In this document: positions 8,455-17,056 of the stretch, in pieces
Position numbering within the stretch: position 1 is the stretch's first letter
Layout: every line of letters begins with the position of its first letter
The notes under the pieces: generated by a model
Databases searched by the model: none
What the model was told of the DNA's origin: nothing
The model's input: the letters and a program-made list of their open reading frames with translations, nothing else
Assembly: GCA_902763865.1 (NCBI GenBank)
Contig: CACWTR010000012.1
Coordinates: 1 to 34,610, forward strand
DNA: 34,610 bases
From: an uncultured Bacteroidales bacterium
GTDB lineage: Bacteria > Bacteroidota > Bacteroidia > Bacteroidales > Bacteroidaceae
Direction of reading: 5' to 3'
Position numbers and translations under genes: made by a program

Positions 8455-9408
8455 ATGGGATTCTTTAGTTTCTTTACAAAAGAGAAAAAGGAGACACTCG
8501 ATCAGGGACTCGAGAAGACGAAGGAAAGCTTCTTCGGCAAGCTCGCCAGGGCCGTTGCCGGCAAGTCGAAGGTCGATGACGAGGTGCTGGACAACCTGGA
8601 GGAAGTACTGGTGACAAGCGATGTGGGCGTAGAGACCACACTCAGCATCATCCGCCGAATCGAGGCAAGGGTGGAACGCGACAAGTACGTCACGACCGAC
8701 GAGCTGAACAATATCCTTCGCGATGAAATTGCACAGTTGCTCACGGAAAACAACACCGACGACACCGAGGGTTTCCACATCCCGGAGGGCAAGCGCCCGT
8801 ATGTCATCCTCGTTGTGGGCGTGAACGGGGTGGGCAAGACGACCACCATCGGCAAGCTTGCCTATCAGTTCAAGCAGGCGGGGCTGAAAGTCTGCCTCGG
8901 TGCTGCCGACACCTTCCGCGCCGCAGCCGTAGAGCAGATATCTATCTGGGCCGAGAGGGTAGGGGTGCCCGTCGTGAAGCAGAAGATGGGGAGCGACCCT
9001 GCCAGTGTTGCCTACGACACCCTCAACAGTGCCATTGCCAATGACATGGACGTAGTCCTCATCGACACGGCAGGCCGCTTGCACAACAAGAAGGGACTGA
9101 TGGACGAGCTCTCGAAGATAAAGCGTGTCCTGCAGAAGCTGATGCCTGATGCGCCCCACGACGTGATGCTTGTCCTGGACGGCAGCACCGGACAGAACGC
9201 CTTCGAGCAGGCCAAGCAGTTCACCTCGGCAACGGAAGTGACCAGCATGGCCATTACGAAGCTGGACGGCAGTGCCAAGGGAGGTGTGGTCATTGGTATC
9301 AGCGACCAGTTCAAGATACCTGTCCGCTACATCGGCCTGGGTGAACGTGCCGAGGACCTCCAGCCCTTCAACCGCAGGGAGTTCGTTGATTCCTTATTCA
9401 AGAAATAA
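8455..9408 (+). CDS. ftsY: Signal recognition particle receptor FtsY
   Basis: 317 residues. This is the SRP-receptor GTPase, which docks ribosome-Ffh complexes at the inner membrane for cotranslational targeting. It is the short form usual in Bacteroidetes: a brief N-terminal tail (MGFFSFFTKEKK) then the four-helix N domain and the G domain, without the long acidic A domain of E. coli. G-domain motifs are GVNGVGKTTTIGK (about 122-134), ADTFRAAAVEQ, DTAGRLHNKKGLMDEL (about 204-219) and TKLDGSAKGG (about 268-277). The frame is open upstream to 8290, but the ATG at 8455 lies behind AGGAG and the promoter and gives the standard N-terminus. rimO follows after 16 bases. Confidence 0.97.
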   Translation: MGFFSFFTKEKKETLDQGLEKTKESFFGKLARAVAGKSKVDDEVLDNLEEVLVTSDVGVETTLSIIRRIEARVERDKYVTTDELNNILRDEIAQLLTENNTDDTEGFHIPEGKRPYVILVVGVNGVGKTTTIGKLAYQFKQAGLKVCLGAADTFRAAAVEQISIWAERVGVPVVKQKMGSDPASVAYDTLNSAIANDMDVVLIDTAGRLHNKKGLMDELSKIKRVLQKLMPDAPHDVMLVLDGSTGQNAFEQAKQFTSATEVTSMAITKLDGSAKGGVVIGISDQFKIPVRYIGLGERAEDLQPFNRREFVDSLFKK

Positions 9409-9424
9409 GAATGAAGAGAAAAGG

Positions 9425-10795
9425 ATGAAGAATGTGCAACCGCCAAAAGTCCTCCCTGTAAAGGGCGAGCCGGGGGGCGTCTCCGTTGACCTCATCACTC
9501 TTGGCTGCAGCAAGAACCTTGTCGATAGCGAGAAGCTCATCCGTCAGCTGGAGCTGAACGGTTTCCGCGTGACGCACGATGCCGACGACCCCAAGGGCGA
9601 GATAGCCATTGTGAATACGTGCGGCTTCATCGGCGATGCCAAGGAGGAAAGCATCAACATGATTCTGGAGCTTGCGCAGCGCAAGCAGGCGGGCAGGCTC
9701 CGGCAGCTCATCGTCATGGGATGCCTCTCGCAACGCTATCTTCAGGAGCTTCGGACGGAGCTGCCTGAAGTGGATCGCTTCTATGGGAAGTTCGACTGGG
9801 AACAGATTGTCGCCGACCTGAAGGGAACCTACAGGGCGGAGGCACGCAACGACAGGCGGCTCACTACGCCGCCTCACTATGCCTACCTCAAGATAAGCGA
9901 AGGATGCAACCGCCACTGCGCCTACTGTGCCATCCCAATCATTACGGGCAGGCAGAAGAGCCGCCCGATGGAGGACATCGTGGAGGAGGTGGAGATGCTG
10001 GTGGCAAAGGGCGTCATGGAGTTCCAGGTCATAGCTCAGGAGCTGACCGGCTACGGCACCGACCTCTATGGGCGGCAGATGATAGCTCCCCTCGTGGAGC
10101 GGATTGCCCAGGTGCCCGGCGTCAGGTGGATTCGCCTCCACTATGCTTATCCTACGGGCTTCCCGATGGAGCTCCTGCAGGTGATGAGGCGCTACGACAA
10201 TGTCTGCAAGTACCTCGACATCGCCCTGCAGCACATCTCCGACGGCCAGCTTGCAGCCATGCGCCGCCACATCACCCGCCAGCAGACCTACGACCTCGTC
10301 GAGGCCATCCGCAGGGAGGTGCCGGGCATCCACCTGCGCACCACTCTCATGGTGGGTTTTCCCGGCGAGACGGACGAGGACTTCCGTGAGCTTCTCGACT
10401 TCGTGCGCTGGGCCCGCTTCGAGCGCCTGGGAGCTTTCGCCTATAGCAACGAAGAGGGGACCTACAGCGCCGAGCACTATCGCGACGACGTTCCCGACGA
10501 GGTGAAGCAGGCCCGCCTGAGCAAGCTCATGCGCCTGCAGCAGCAAATCAGCGGCGAGGTGCAGGAGAGCAAGGTGGGGCAGACGATGCAGGTCATCATA
10601 GACCGCGAGGAGGGCGAATACCTCGTGGGGCGCACCGAGTTCGACTCGCCGGAGGTGGATCCCGAAGTGCTCGTCAGGAAGAGTCCTGCGTCGGGTTCCT
10701 CCCGGGGAGGAAGGTCGGCAGTGCGTCCGGGCATGTTCGTTGGTGTCAGGATAGAGAGTGCCGACGACTTCGACCTCTACGGCGAGATCGTGTAG
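9425..10795 (+). CDS. rimO: Ribosomal protein S12 methylthiotransferase RimO
   Basis: 456 residues. This radical-SAM enzyme adds a methylthio group to the conserved Asp of ribosomal protein S12. The N-terminal methylthiotransferase domain has its three cluster cysteines at about Cys28 (LGCSKN), Cys66 (NTCGF) and Cys100 (MGCLS). The radical-SAM motif is CNRHCAYC (Cys161, 165, 168), and a C-terminal TRAM domain closes the protein. LGCSKNLVDSE and the C-terminal GMFVGVRI.. DFDLYGEIV distinguish RimO from MiaB. The open frame extends back inside ftsY; the ATG at 9425 is chosen because it gives the usual N-terminus and avoids overlap. A short insert rich in Ser and Gly (about residues 418-430, SPASGSSRGGRS) interrupts the TRAM region, mild but unusual. 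Confidence 0.96.
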   Translation: MKNVQPPKVLPVKGEPGGVSVDLITLGCSKNLVDSEKLIRQLELNGFRVTHDADDPKGEIAIVNTCGFIGDAKEESINMILELAQRKQAGRLRQLIVMGCLSQRYLQELRTELPEVDRFYGKFDWEQIVADLKGTYRAEARNDRRLTTPPHYAYLKISEGCNRHCAYCAIPIITGRQKSRPMEDIVEEVEMLVAKGVMEFQVIAQELTGYGTDLYGRQMIAPLVERIAQVPGVRWIRLHYAYPTGFPMELLQVMRRYDNVCKYLDIALQHISDGQLAAMRRHITRQQTYDLVEAIRREVPGIHLRTTLMVGFPGETDEDFRELLDFVRWARFERLGAFAYSNEEGTYSAEHYRDDVPDEVKQARLSKLMRLQQQISGEVQESKVGQTMQVIIDREEGEYLVGRTEFDSPEVDPEVLVRKSPASGSSRGGRSAVRPGMFVGVRIESADDFDLYGEIV

Positions 10796-10849
10796 CCACA
10801 CCGCCGTAAAAGAATCGCAAACAGATAATTTACATACAATAGTCAAACA

Positions 10850-11125
10850 GTGAACAACAAAGAATTAGTCTCCGATATTGCCAACCATACGGGCATGACC
10901 GTGAAGGAAGTGACAGGGCTGGTCAGTGCCACCGTCTCTGCCATCACCACCGAGCTTGCGGACGAAAACTCAGTCTCCATCTTAGGCTTCGGCACCTTCG
11001 AGGTAAGGAAGAAGCTGGAACGTGTGCTGATTAACCCGACGACCAAGCAGCGTATGCTCGTCCCGCCAAAAATGGTGGTCAGTTTCAAACCCAACACTTC
11101 TTTCAGGTTAAAAGTCAAGAATTAA
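10850..11125 (+). CDS. HU-family DNA-binding protein
   Basis: 91 residues, the normal HU/IHF size. Helices MNNKELVSDIANHTGMTVKEV and the beta-arm segment LGFGTFEVRKKLERVLINPTTKQRMLVPPK are typical, including the INPxT-like Pro at the tip that intercalates into bent DNA. It binds and bends DNA as a nucleoid protein. The start is GTG; no in-frame ATG gives a complete first helix. It lies 54 bases after rimO and 6 bases before the HU/LysM gene, so the two HU genes are probably cotranslated and might heterodimerise. Confidence 0.93.
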   Translation: MNNKELVSDIANHTGMTVKEVTGLVSATVSAITTELADENSVSILGFGTFEVRKKLERVLINPTTKQRMLVPPKMVVSFKPNTSFRLKVKN

Positions 11126-11131
11126 ATCATC

Positions 11132-12262
11132 ATGGGAAGCAAGATAACCCTCTCGCAGCTGGCAAAGCTGTTGGCTCAGAAGAAGAACATCTCGCAGCGG
11201 AAGGCTGAGGCCTTCCTCCGCGATTTCTTCGAGGCCATCATCCGAAACGTATCCTCCGGCCAGTCCGTCAAGATAACCGGGCTGGGCTCATTCCGGCTCA
11301 TCGAGGTGCAGGAACGCGAAAGCGTCAACGTCAGCACCGGCGAGCGTATTGTCATACCGGGCCACACGAAGCTGTCCTTCTCCCCCGACGGTTCGCTTCG
11401 GGACACCATCAACAAGCCCTTTGCCGACTTCCAGACTGTCGTCATCAACGAAGGGACGAGCCTCGAGGACATGGAGCGCATCGACCAGCCTGAGGATGTT
11501 CTCCCGTCCGATGCCGAGGACGAAACAGAAGACGGAACGGAGGGAGATGACGCTGAAACCATCTACCTTGACCCAGAGCCTGAAGCCGACACCGAACCGG
11601 AACCTGAGTTGGAGCCGGACCCCATACCAGAACCAGAGCCTGAACCTGAGTCGGAGCCAGAGCCGGAACCCGAATCTGAACCGGAACAGGAGCCAGAGCC
11701 GGAGCCGGAACCCGTGACTGAAGCGGAACCGGAACCGACTTCGGAACCGGAGCCACTGCCGCAGCCTGTCGTAAAAATCCGCGCCATGACCGGTGCCGAG
11801 ACCTGTGCCCTGACCCTCGGCGTCCTGCTGCTCTGTGTGCTCAGCTATTTTGTCGGCTACTACCGCCTGCTGTGTCCTGCCCTATGCCATTCCGAGCAGC
11901 AGGAAGCGAGGACGGAGGACGCTCCGTCTGCCGCACGCGGGAAACGTACGGCTCCCACCTTTGTACCCGACACCGTGCCCGCCGTCCCCAAGGTGGAGGA
12001 AAGCGGGGCCCCCCGTCCGCTACTGGACGAGAACGGCGAGCCGTTTGCCGTAGTGCCCGGCGGCAAGTACCGTATCGTCGGCACCCGCAAGACGCACGTC
12101 ATGCGCCGCGGCGACTACCTGACCCGCATCGCCCTGCGCGAATACGGCGACAAGGAGTTTGCCCGCTACATCGTTGCACACAACGGCATCAAGGACCCCG
12201 ACAACGTACCTCTGGGCAAGGAAATCCGCATCCCCGAACTCGAGGAACTTCCTGCCGAATAG
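11132..12262 (+). CDS. HU-domain membrane protein with a LysM-like C-terminus
   Basis: 376 residues in four parts. Residues 1-95 form an HU/IHF-type domain ([33 protein letters not shown], beta arm around [14 protein letters not shown]). Residues ~105-215 are a long acidic linker dominated by Glu-Pro repeats. Residues ~225-243 are one hydrophobic helix ([19 protein letters not shown]). A second linker leads to residues ~319-372, a LysM-type module ([21 protein letters not shown]..., [18 protein letters not shown]). With the HU part in the cytoplasm the LysM part would be periplasmic, so one chain could link DNA to peptidoglycan. HU domains fused to SPOR or LysM modules through a membrane helix have, to my knowledge, been noted in Bacteroidetes; function is not established. 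It is the last gene of the ftsY block. Confidence 0.85.
   Translation: MGSKITLSQLAKLLAQKKNISQRKAEAFLRDFFEAIIRNVSSGQSVKITGLGSFRLIEVQERESVNVSTGERIVIPGHTKLSFSPDGSLRDTINKPFADFQTVVINEGTSLEDMERIDQPEDVLPSDAEDETEDGTEGDDAETIYLDPEPEADTEPEPELEPDPIPEPEPEPESEPEPEPESEPEQEPEPEPEPVTEAEPEPTSEPEPLPQPVVKIRAMTGAETCALTLGVLLLCVLSYFVGYYRLLCPALCHSEQQEARTEDAPSAARGKRTAPTFVPDTVPAVPKVEESGAPRPLLDENGEPFAVVPGGKYRIVGTRKTHVMRRGDYLTRIALREYGDKEFARYIVAHNGIKDPDNVPLGKEIRIPELEELPAE
11570..11765 (+). repeat. Degenerate Glu-Pro coding repeat
   Basis: Tandem GAGCCGGAACC-like units encode alternating Glu-Pro pairs in the linker of the HU/LysM protein. The repeat is imperfect in DNA but well kept in protein, which suggests selection for a stiff, negatively charged spacer. 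Confidence 0.8.
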
Positions 12263-12326
12263 CCGCACTCGTTTCCCCTCCGCCCGTCGGACAGAAGCTT
12301 CCGGAGAGGCGAATGTGACAAAAAGC

Positions 12327-12348
12327 AAGCAAAACGCCCATTTTGCTT
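12327..12348 (+). terminator. Possible terminator of the ftsY-HU block
   Basis: An 8-bp perfect stem AAGCAAAA/TTTTGCTT with a 6-base loop lies 65 bases after the HU/LysM stop. It is A/T-rich, and the run of Ts (about 12358-12363) comes 10 bases later, so it is only a weak candidate. Confidence 0.3.
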
Positions 12349-12804
12349 ACACGTCAATTTTTGGCAAACGCTCCAGAATCGATTATTTTGCCTCCGGACG
12401 TACTTTTCTGCCCTGGAGGGAAAAGAATGCCTTAAATCGAGCCGACGCTGTCTATCAGTGACTTACAACTCGGAGACAGTAAGCAGAAAAGTCGGTTTTG
12501 CTAACTCTGCCTTGCAAAAAGTGGTGGTTTTTGTCGTTTTTGCACACTTTTCTCCCCGTGAACTTCCGCCGGGTGCTTCCCGACTCGAACCCCAACACCT
12601 CACGTCGATTTGGTCAACACGTCGTGAGCTTATGAACGCGCCCCCACGTTCTTCGGACAAAAACGACGCGGAAAAAGCCGTTTTTCGCCCCTTTCCGGAG
12701 TGTGCAATAATTGACATATTGAAAGGCAAAACACAGGATTGCCTACACACGCACTTCTTTTTAACAAAGTTAAACATCGATATAACTTTATTTATCATTT
12801 CAGG

Positions 12805-12836
12805 TTTGGCAGTGTAGAGATAAAGCCGTAATTTTG
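12805..12836 (+). promoter_or_regulatory. Promoter of the Bat operon
   Basis: TTTG at 12805-12808 and TAATTTTG at 12829-12836 are exactly 20 bases apart, a full match to the Bacteroidetes pattern TTTG-N19-21-TAnnTTTG. The start site near 12843 gives a leader of about 175 bases before moxR. Confidence 0.7.
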
Positions 12837-12875
12837 CACCCGAAATTAGATTTCAACCCCTTTACCGGAAAACAA

Positions 12876-13010
12876 ATGGAAAATGGTAAAATGGTAAATG
12901 GTAAATGCTTAAATGGTAAAAAGACCCTCCCTGCCTCCCTTAAAGGGAGGGGAATAAATGGTAAATGGTAAATGCTTAAATGGTAAATGTGTAAATGATT
13001 AAATAGTAAA
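12876..13010 (+). repeat. A/T-rich tandem words (AAATGGTAA) in the Bat leader
   Basis: The words AAATGGTAA and AAATGCTT recur many times on both sides of the palindrome at 12934-12950. A copy of roughly 19 bases (GGTAAATGGTAAATGCTTAA) flanks the palindrome on each side. Similar but different A/T-rich words fill the spacers before DUF58 and batB. Confidence 0.7.
12928..12952. repeat. G/C palindrome, copy 1
   Basis: Perfect 8-bp inverted repeat CCTCCCTT-A-AAGGGAGG (12934-12950), ending in GG. Related copies occur at 17021-17056, 18131-18162 and 28515-28575. It lies in the 5' leader of the Bat transcript. Confidence 0.7.
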
Positions 13011-13016
13011 TACAAG

Positions 13017-14012
13017 ATGGCAGAATCAATCGACATTCGCGAACTCAATGAACGCATAGAGAGACAGAGCGGCTTCGTGACAAACCTCACGACCGGCATG
13101 AATCAGGTTATCGTGGGGCAGAAGCACCTGATAGAGTCGCTGCTCATCGGCCTGCTCAGCGACGGCCATATCCTGCTCGAGGGCGTGCCCGGACTGGCAA
13201 AGACAATGGCTATCAAGACGCTGGCCCAGCTGGTGGATTCCAAGTTCAGCCGCATCCAGTTCACCCCCGACCTGCTCCCCGCCGACGTCATCGGCACAAT
13301 GATCTACAGTCAGAAGGACGAGAAGTTCCTCGTAGAGCAAGGCCCCGTCTTTGCCAACTTCGTGCTGGCCGACGAGATAAACCGTGCTCCGGCAAAGGTG
13401 CAGAGCGCCCTGCTCGAAGCTATGCAGGAGCGGCAAGTCACCATCGGCAAGAGCACCTACAGCCTGCCAAAGCCCTTCCTCGTGCTTGCCACGCAGAACC
13501 CCATCGAGCAGGAAGGCACCTATCCCCTGCCCGAGGCACAGGTTGACCGCTTCATGCTCAAGGTGGTCATCGACTACCCGAAGCTCGAAGAAGAGAAACT
13601 CATCATCCGTCAGCAGATAAAGGGCGAGCAGCAGCAAGTGAAGCCCGTCATGGGAACCGACGAGATACTGAAGGCCCGCGAGGTAGTCCGCGAAGTCTAT
13701 CTCGACGAGAAGATTGAGCAGTACATCGCCGACATCGTGTTCTGCACGCGCTATCCCGAGAAGTACGGCCTGAAGGAGATACAGGACTACATCGAGTTCG
13801 GCGGCTCGCCCCGCGCCAGCATCAACCTGGCCCTGGCTGCCCGCGCCTTCGCCTTCATCAAGCGTCGCGGCTACGTCATCCCCGAGGACGTGCGCAGCGT
13901 GGCTCACGACGTGCTCCGCCACCGCATCGGACTCACCTACGAGGCCGAAGCCAACAACGTCACCAGCGAAGAAATCATCAGCAAGATCGTCAACAAGGTG
14001 GAAGTGCCCTGA
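13017..14012 (+). CDS. MoxR-family AAA+ ATPase of the Bat operon
   Basis: 331 residues, typical MoxR. Walker A GVPGLAKT (56-63) and Walker B FVLADEINRAP (115-125) are present, with the family signature EAMQERQVTIGKSTY, the sensor region LATQNPIEQEGTYPLPEAQ and the DRF finger. MoxR ATPases act as chaperones on vWA-domain partners, often in metal-dependent complex assembly, and the next genes here encode such partners. It is the first gene after the promoter at 12805-12836. It has no strong Shine-Dalgarno; the ATG is preceded by A/T-rich sequence. A clear call by both sequence and position. Confidence 0.95.
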   Translation: MAESIDIRELNERIERQSGFVTNLTTGMNQVIVGQKHLIESLLIGLLSDGHILLEGVPGLAKTMAIKTLAQLVDSKFSRIQFTPDLLPADVIGTMIYSQKDEKFLVEQGPVFANFVLADEINRAPAKVQSALLEAMQERQVTIGKSTYSLPKPFLVLATQNPIEQEGTYPLPEAQVDRFMLKVVIDYPKLEEEKLIIRQQIKGEQQQVKPVMGTDEILKAREVVREVYLDEKIEQYIADIVFCTRYPEKYGLKEIQDYIEFGGSPRASINLALAARAFAFIKRRGYVIPEDVRSVAHDVLRHRIGLTYEAEANNVTSEEIISKIVNKVEVP

Positions 14013-14058
14013 TTCAATTCAGAATTCTCAATTCATCATTCATAATTAAGAGCGAGAA

Positions 14059-14928
14059 TTGGAAACAAACGAGATAATAAAAAAAGTCAGGCGGATTGAG
14101 ATAAAGACCCGGGGCCTGAGCAGCAATATCTTTGCGGGCGAGTACCACTCTGCCTTCAAGGGATGCGGCATGACCTTCTCCGAAGTGCGCGAATACCAGT
14201 ACGGCGACGACATACGCGACATCGAATGGAACGTCTCGGCCCGATTCGGAAAACCATACGTCAAGGTCTTCGAGGAGGAACGCGAACTGACCGTCATGTT
14301 GCTGGTCGATGTCAGCGGCAGCCTCGACTTCGGTTCCACGGTGCAGTTCAAGCGCGATATGGTCACGGAGATTGCAGCCACCCTGGCCTTCTCTGCCATA
14401 CAGAACAACGACAAGATAGGCGTCATCTTCTTCTCAGACAAGATAGAGAAGTTCATCCCGCCCAAGAAAGGACGCAAGCACATCCTCTACATCATACGCG
14501 AGCTGCTCGACTACCGGCCCGAGAGTCGCCAGACGAACATCTCCTTCGCCCTGGAATACCTGACACGCGCCATCAAGCGCCGCTGCATCGCATTCGTGCT
14601 GAGCGACTTCATTGACCGGCACTCCTTCCTGCAACCACTCTCCATCGCAGCCCACAAGCACGACGTCGTGGCCATACAGGTCTATGACAAGCGCGTGGCA
14701 GAGCTGCCCGACGTCGGACTGCTGAAGGTGCTCGACGCAGAGACGGGACAGGAACAGATAATCGACACCAGCAGCAGCGCCGTCCGCAACGCACAGGCAC
14801 GCTGGTGGAAGCAGCAGACGGCGCGGCTCAAGGACACCTTCAGCCGCAGCCAAGTGGATGCCGTCAGCGTCCGCACGGATCAGGACTACGTCAGCGTACT
14901 GAGAGGACTTTTTGCAAATCGTAAATAA
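14059..14928 (+). CDS. DUF58 domain protein of the Bat operon
   Basis: 289 residues. The N-terminus METNEIIKKVRRIEIKTRG and the motif YGDDIRDIEWNVSAR, then KVFEEERE, are the DUF58 signature. A vWA-like fold follows with the metal-binding motif DVSGS (Asp84, Ser86, Ser88). It is soluble and cytoplasmic, and expected to be a direct partner of MoxR. The start is TTG at 14059: no in-frame ATG exists near it, and this start restores the N-terminus usual for the family. It follows moxR after 46 bases of A/T-rich filler and precedes the next gene by 9 bases. Confidence 0.92.
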   Translation: METNEIIKKVRRIEIKTRGLSSNIFAGEYHSAFKGCGMTFSEVREYQYGDDIRDIEWNVSARFGKPYVKVFEEERELTVMLLVDVSGSLDFGSTVQFKRDMVTEIAATLAFSAIQNNDKIGVIFFSDKIEKFIPPKKGRKHILYIIRELLDYRPESRQTNISFALEYLTRAIKRRCIAFVLSDFIDRHSFLQPLSIAAHKHDVVAIQVYDKRVAELPDVGLLKVLDAETGQEQIIDTSSSAVRNAQARWWKQQTARLKDTFSRSQVDAVSVRTDQDYVSVLRGLFANRK

Positions 14929-14937
14929 GAACAAAGC

Positions 14938-16011
14938 GTGAAACGACAGTTATTTCTCATAGCATATTGCCTGTTATTTGCATGCACCAAGGCCCAGGTG
15001 CAGGTCGATGTCAAGCTCGACTCCCTGCAACTCTTCATCGGACAGCAGACAGACCTGCAGCTCAGCGTCACACTTGATGCCGGCCAGAAGCTGCGCTTGC
15101 CCGACATTAAGAAGGGACAGCAGCTCGTCCCCGACGTGGAAGTCGTGGAAGTCGGCAAACCCGACACCGCCGTCCTCAACGACGGAAAGCGCATGACCGT
15201 CAGCCAGACCTATACCATCACCCCTTGGGACAGCGCCTTCTACTATCTCCCGCCCCTGGAGGTCATGGTCGATACGTCGCGCTACGAGTCGAAGAGCCTC
15301 GCGCTGAAAGTCTATACCGTCGATGTCGATACCCTCCACCTCGACCAGTTCTTCCCGCCGCAAGGCATCATGGAGCTGCCCTTCCTGTGGGAAGAGTGGA
15401 GGATGGTGGCATTCGGAGCCCTGCTGCTCCTGCTCATGCTTGCCTGCATCGCCTATCTCTATCACCACGTCAAGCACGGCAAACCCATCGTCCGCTTCGT
15501 CCGTCGCAAGAAGAAGCTGCCGCCGCACCAGGTGGCAATGGACGAGATAGAACGCATCAAGAGCGAGCGCAAGTGGGCCGAAGAGGACAGCAAGGAGTAC
15601 TACACACTGCTGACCGACACCCTCCGCAACTACATCCGCGACCGCTACGGATTCAACGCTATGGAGATGACGTCGGCAGAAATCATCGAGCGACTCACCA
15701 GCGAGAACAACCAGGAAGCCCTCAACGAGCTGCGCGAAATCTTCCGCACCGCCGACCTCGTCAAGTTCGCCAAGTGGAGCACACTCATCAACGAGAACGA
15801 TGCCAACCTGGTTGCTGCCGTAGAATACGTCAACCAGACGAAGATAGAACCCGACCCGAATGCAAAGCCCGAACCGGAAATCATCAAGGAAACCGACCAG
15901 AAACGCCTCACACAGGTGAAGATGATGCGTGTGGCAATCGGCGTACTCGCCATCCTCTCCCTCGCCCTGCTCGCCTGGATGATATGGCGTTCTGCCGACC
16001 TGCTAATGTAA
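14938..16011 (+). CDS. Bat operon membrane protein of the DUF58-BatA interval
   Basis: 357 residues with a signal peptide (MKRQLFLIAYCLLFACTKAQ). Residues 20-145 form a periplasmic beta domain resembling the start of BatD (QVDVKLDSLQLFIGQQTDLQLSV). A transmembrane helix follows at about 157-178 (WRMVAFGALLLLLMLACIAYLY), then a basic patch RRKKKLPP and a cytoplasmic helical domain (AMDEIERIKSERKWAEEDSKEYYTLLTDTL...). A second transmembrane helix lies at the C-terminus. This gene sits between DUF58 and batA in Bacteroidales Bat operons; it lacks a settled name, and a DUF4381 relationship is possible. The start is GTG. batA follows after 11 bases. Confidence 0.88.
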   Translation: MKRQLFLIAYCLLFACTKAQVQVDVKLDSLQLFIGQQTDLQLSVTLDAGQKLRLPDIKKGQQLVPDVEVVEVGKPDTAVLNDGKRMTVSQTYTITPWDSAFYYLPPLEVMVDTSRYESKSLALKVYTVDVDTLHLDQFFPPQGIMELPFLWEEWRMVAFGALLLLLMLACIAYLYHHVKHGKPIVRFVRRKKKLPPHQVAMDEIERIKSERKWAEEDSKEYYTLLTDTLRNYIRDRYGFNAMEMTSAEIIERLTSENNQEALNELREIFRTADLVKFAKWSTLINENDANLVAAVEYVNQTKIEPDPNAKPEPEIIKETDQKRLTQVKMMRVAIGVLAILSLALLAWMIWRSADLLM

Positions 16012-16022
16012 AATCATGAACT

Positions 16023-17021
16023 ATGACATTTGAGAACCCATTATATCTGCTCCTCCTGCTGCTGGCAATACCTTATGCCGTCTGGTATTGGTTCAGGCAC
16101 AAGGCTTCGACGCCCTCGATTCGCGTCAGCAGCACCGAGGCCATGTTCCGCGCTCCCAAGAGCCTGCGGCAGCGACTGCTGCACCTGCCCTTCCTGCTGA
16201 GACTGGCCTGCTATGCCCTGGCCGTGATAGCCTTGGCTCGCCCACAGACTTCCAACAGCTGGAGCAGCAAGCACACAGAGGGCATCGACATCATGCTCTG
16301 CATGGACGTCAGCACCAGCATGCTGGCCGAAGACCTTCGTCCCAACCGCATCGAGGCCGCAAAGAACGTCGCCCTCGAATTCATCAGCGGACGTCCTGAC
16401 GACAACATCGGACTGACACTCTTCGCTGGTGAAGCCTACACGCAATGCCCCATGACCGTTGACCACGCCGTACTGCTCAACCTGCTGAACGGCATGAAGG
16501 TCGATATGGCACAGCGCGGACTCATCGAGGACGGCACAGCCATCGGCATGGGACTGGCCAACGCCTTGTCGCGCCTCAAGGACAGCAAGGCAAAGAGCAA
16601 GGTCATCATCCTGCTCACCGACGGCACGAACAACTGCGGACAAATCAGCCCCAACACGGCTGCCGACATCGCCAAGAGCTTCGGCATACGCGTCTATACC
16701 ATCGGCGTCGGAACAAACGGCACCGCTCGCTACCCCTACCCCGTAGGCGGACGCATCGAATACGTCAATGTACCTGTGGAGATTGACACGAAGACACTCG
16801 CCGCCATCGCACGCAAGACAGACGGCGAGTTCTATCGCGCCACGAACAACCAGAAGCTGCACGAAGTCTATCAGGAAATCGACAAACTGGAGAAGACAAA
16901 GATGAACGTGCGGCAGTACTCCAAGCGCTACGAAGCCTACGCCTCGTTCCTGCTCGCCTCCGTCCTCTGCCTCCTGCTGGAGATATTGCTCAGGAACACG
17001 ATACTGAAACGCATACCATAG
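16023..17021 (+). CDS. batA: Aerotolerance membrane protein BatA (vWA domain)
   Basis: 332 residues. Two N-terminal transmembrane helices (about 7-23 and 56-72, the second ending in ALARPQ) precede a vWA domain with the MIDAS motif DVSTS (Asp95, Ser97, Ser99), a conserved Thr (DGTAIG) and LLTDGTNN. A C-terminal transmembrane helix (ASFLLASVLCLLLEILL) anchors the other end, so the vWA domain faces one side of the inner membrane. With BatB it is the likely MoxR/DUF58 partner. The Bat operon was named for aerotolerance in Bacteroides fragilis, though the molecular task remains uncertain. The ATG at 16023 is 11 bases after the preceding gene. Confidence 0.93.
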   Translation: MTFENPLYLLLLLLAIPYAVWYWFRHKASTPSIRVSSTEAMFRAPKSLRQRLLHLPFLLRLACYALAVIALARPQTSNSWSSKHTEGIDIMLCMDVSTSMLAEDLRPNRIEAAKNVALEFISGRPDDNIGLTLFAGEAYTQCPMTVDHAVLLNLLNGMKVDMAQRGLIEDGTAIGMGLANALSRLKDSKAKSKVIILLTDGTNNCGQISPNTAADIAKSFGIRVYTIGVGTNGTARYPYPVGGRIEYVNVPVEIDTKTLAAIARKTDGEFYRATNNQKLHEVYQEIDKLEKTKMNVRQYSKRYEAYASFLLASVLCLLLEILLRNTILKRIP

Positions 17022-17056
17022 CCCCTCACCCCCGACCCCTTTCCGAGGGGAGAGGA
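17021..17056. repeat. G/C palindrome, copy 2
   Basis: Starts at the last base of the batA stop. It contains a C-rich arm (from about 17022), then CCCCT-TTCCG-AGGGG (17036-17050) and GAGAGG. Less perfect than copies 1 and 4. It is followed to 17116 by A/T-rich words (AAATAGTCAAAT, AAATCGTAAAT). Confidence 0.55.

Larger units (their letters stand above)
12263..13016. other. Noncoding region upstream of the Bat operon
   Basis: No gene is supported. It holds, in order: a terminator-like hairpin (12327-12348); three further inverted repeats at 12517-12551 (AAAAGTG/CACTTTT), 12599-12628 (CTCACG/CGTGAG) and 12659-12685 (AAAAACG/CGTTTTT); the Bat promoter (12805-12836); then A/T-rich tandem words and a G/C palindrome in the leader. 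The hairpin-dense 12300-12700 part could be a structured RNA or a decayed repeat element; I cannot assign it to a known RNA family. Confidence 0.5.

Noticed and set aside
12570-12640. A tRNA-like stretch containing ACTCGAACCCC (minus-strand T-loop pattern)
   Set aside because: The flanking bases do not form a T stem and no cloverleaf or acceptor stem could be drawn.
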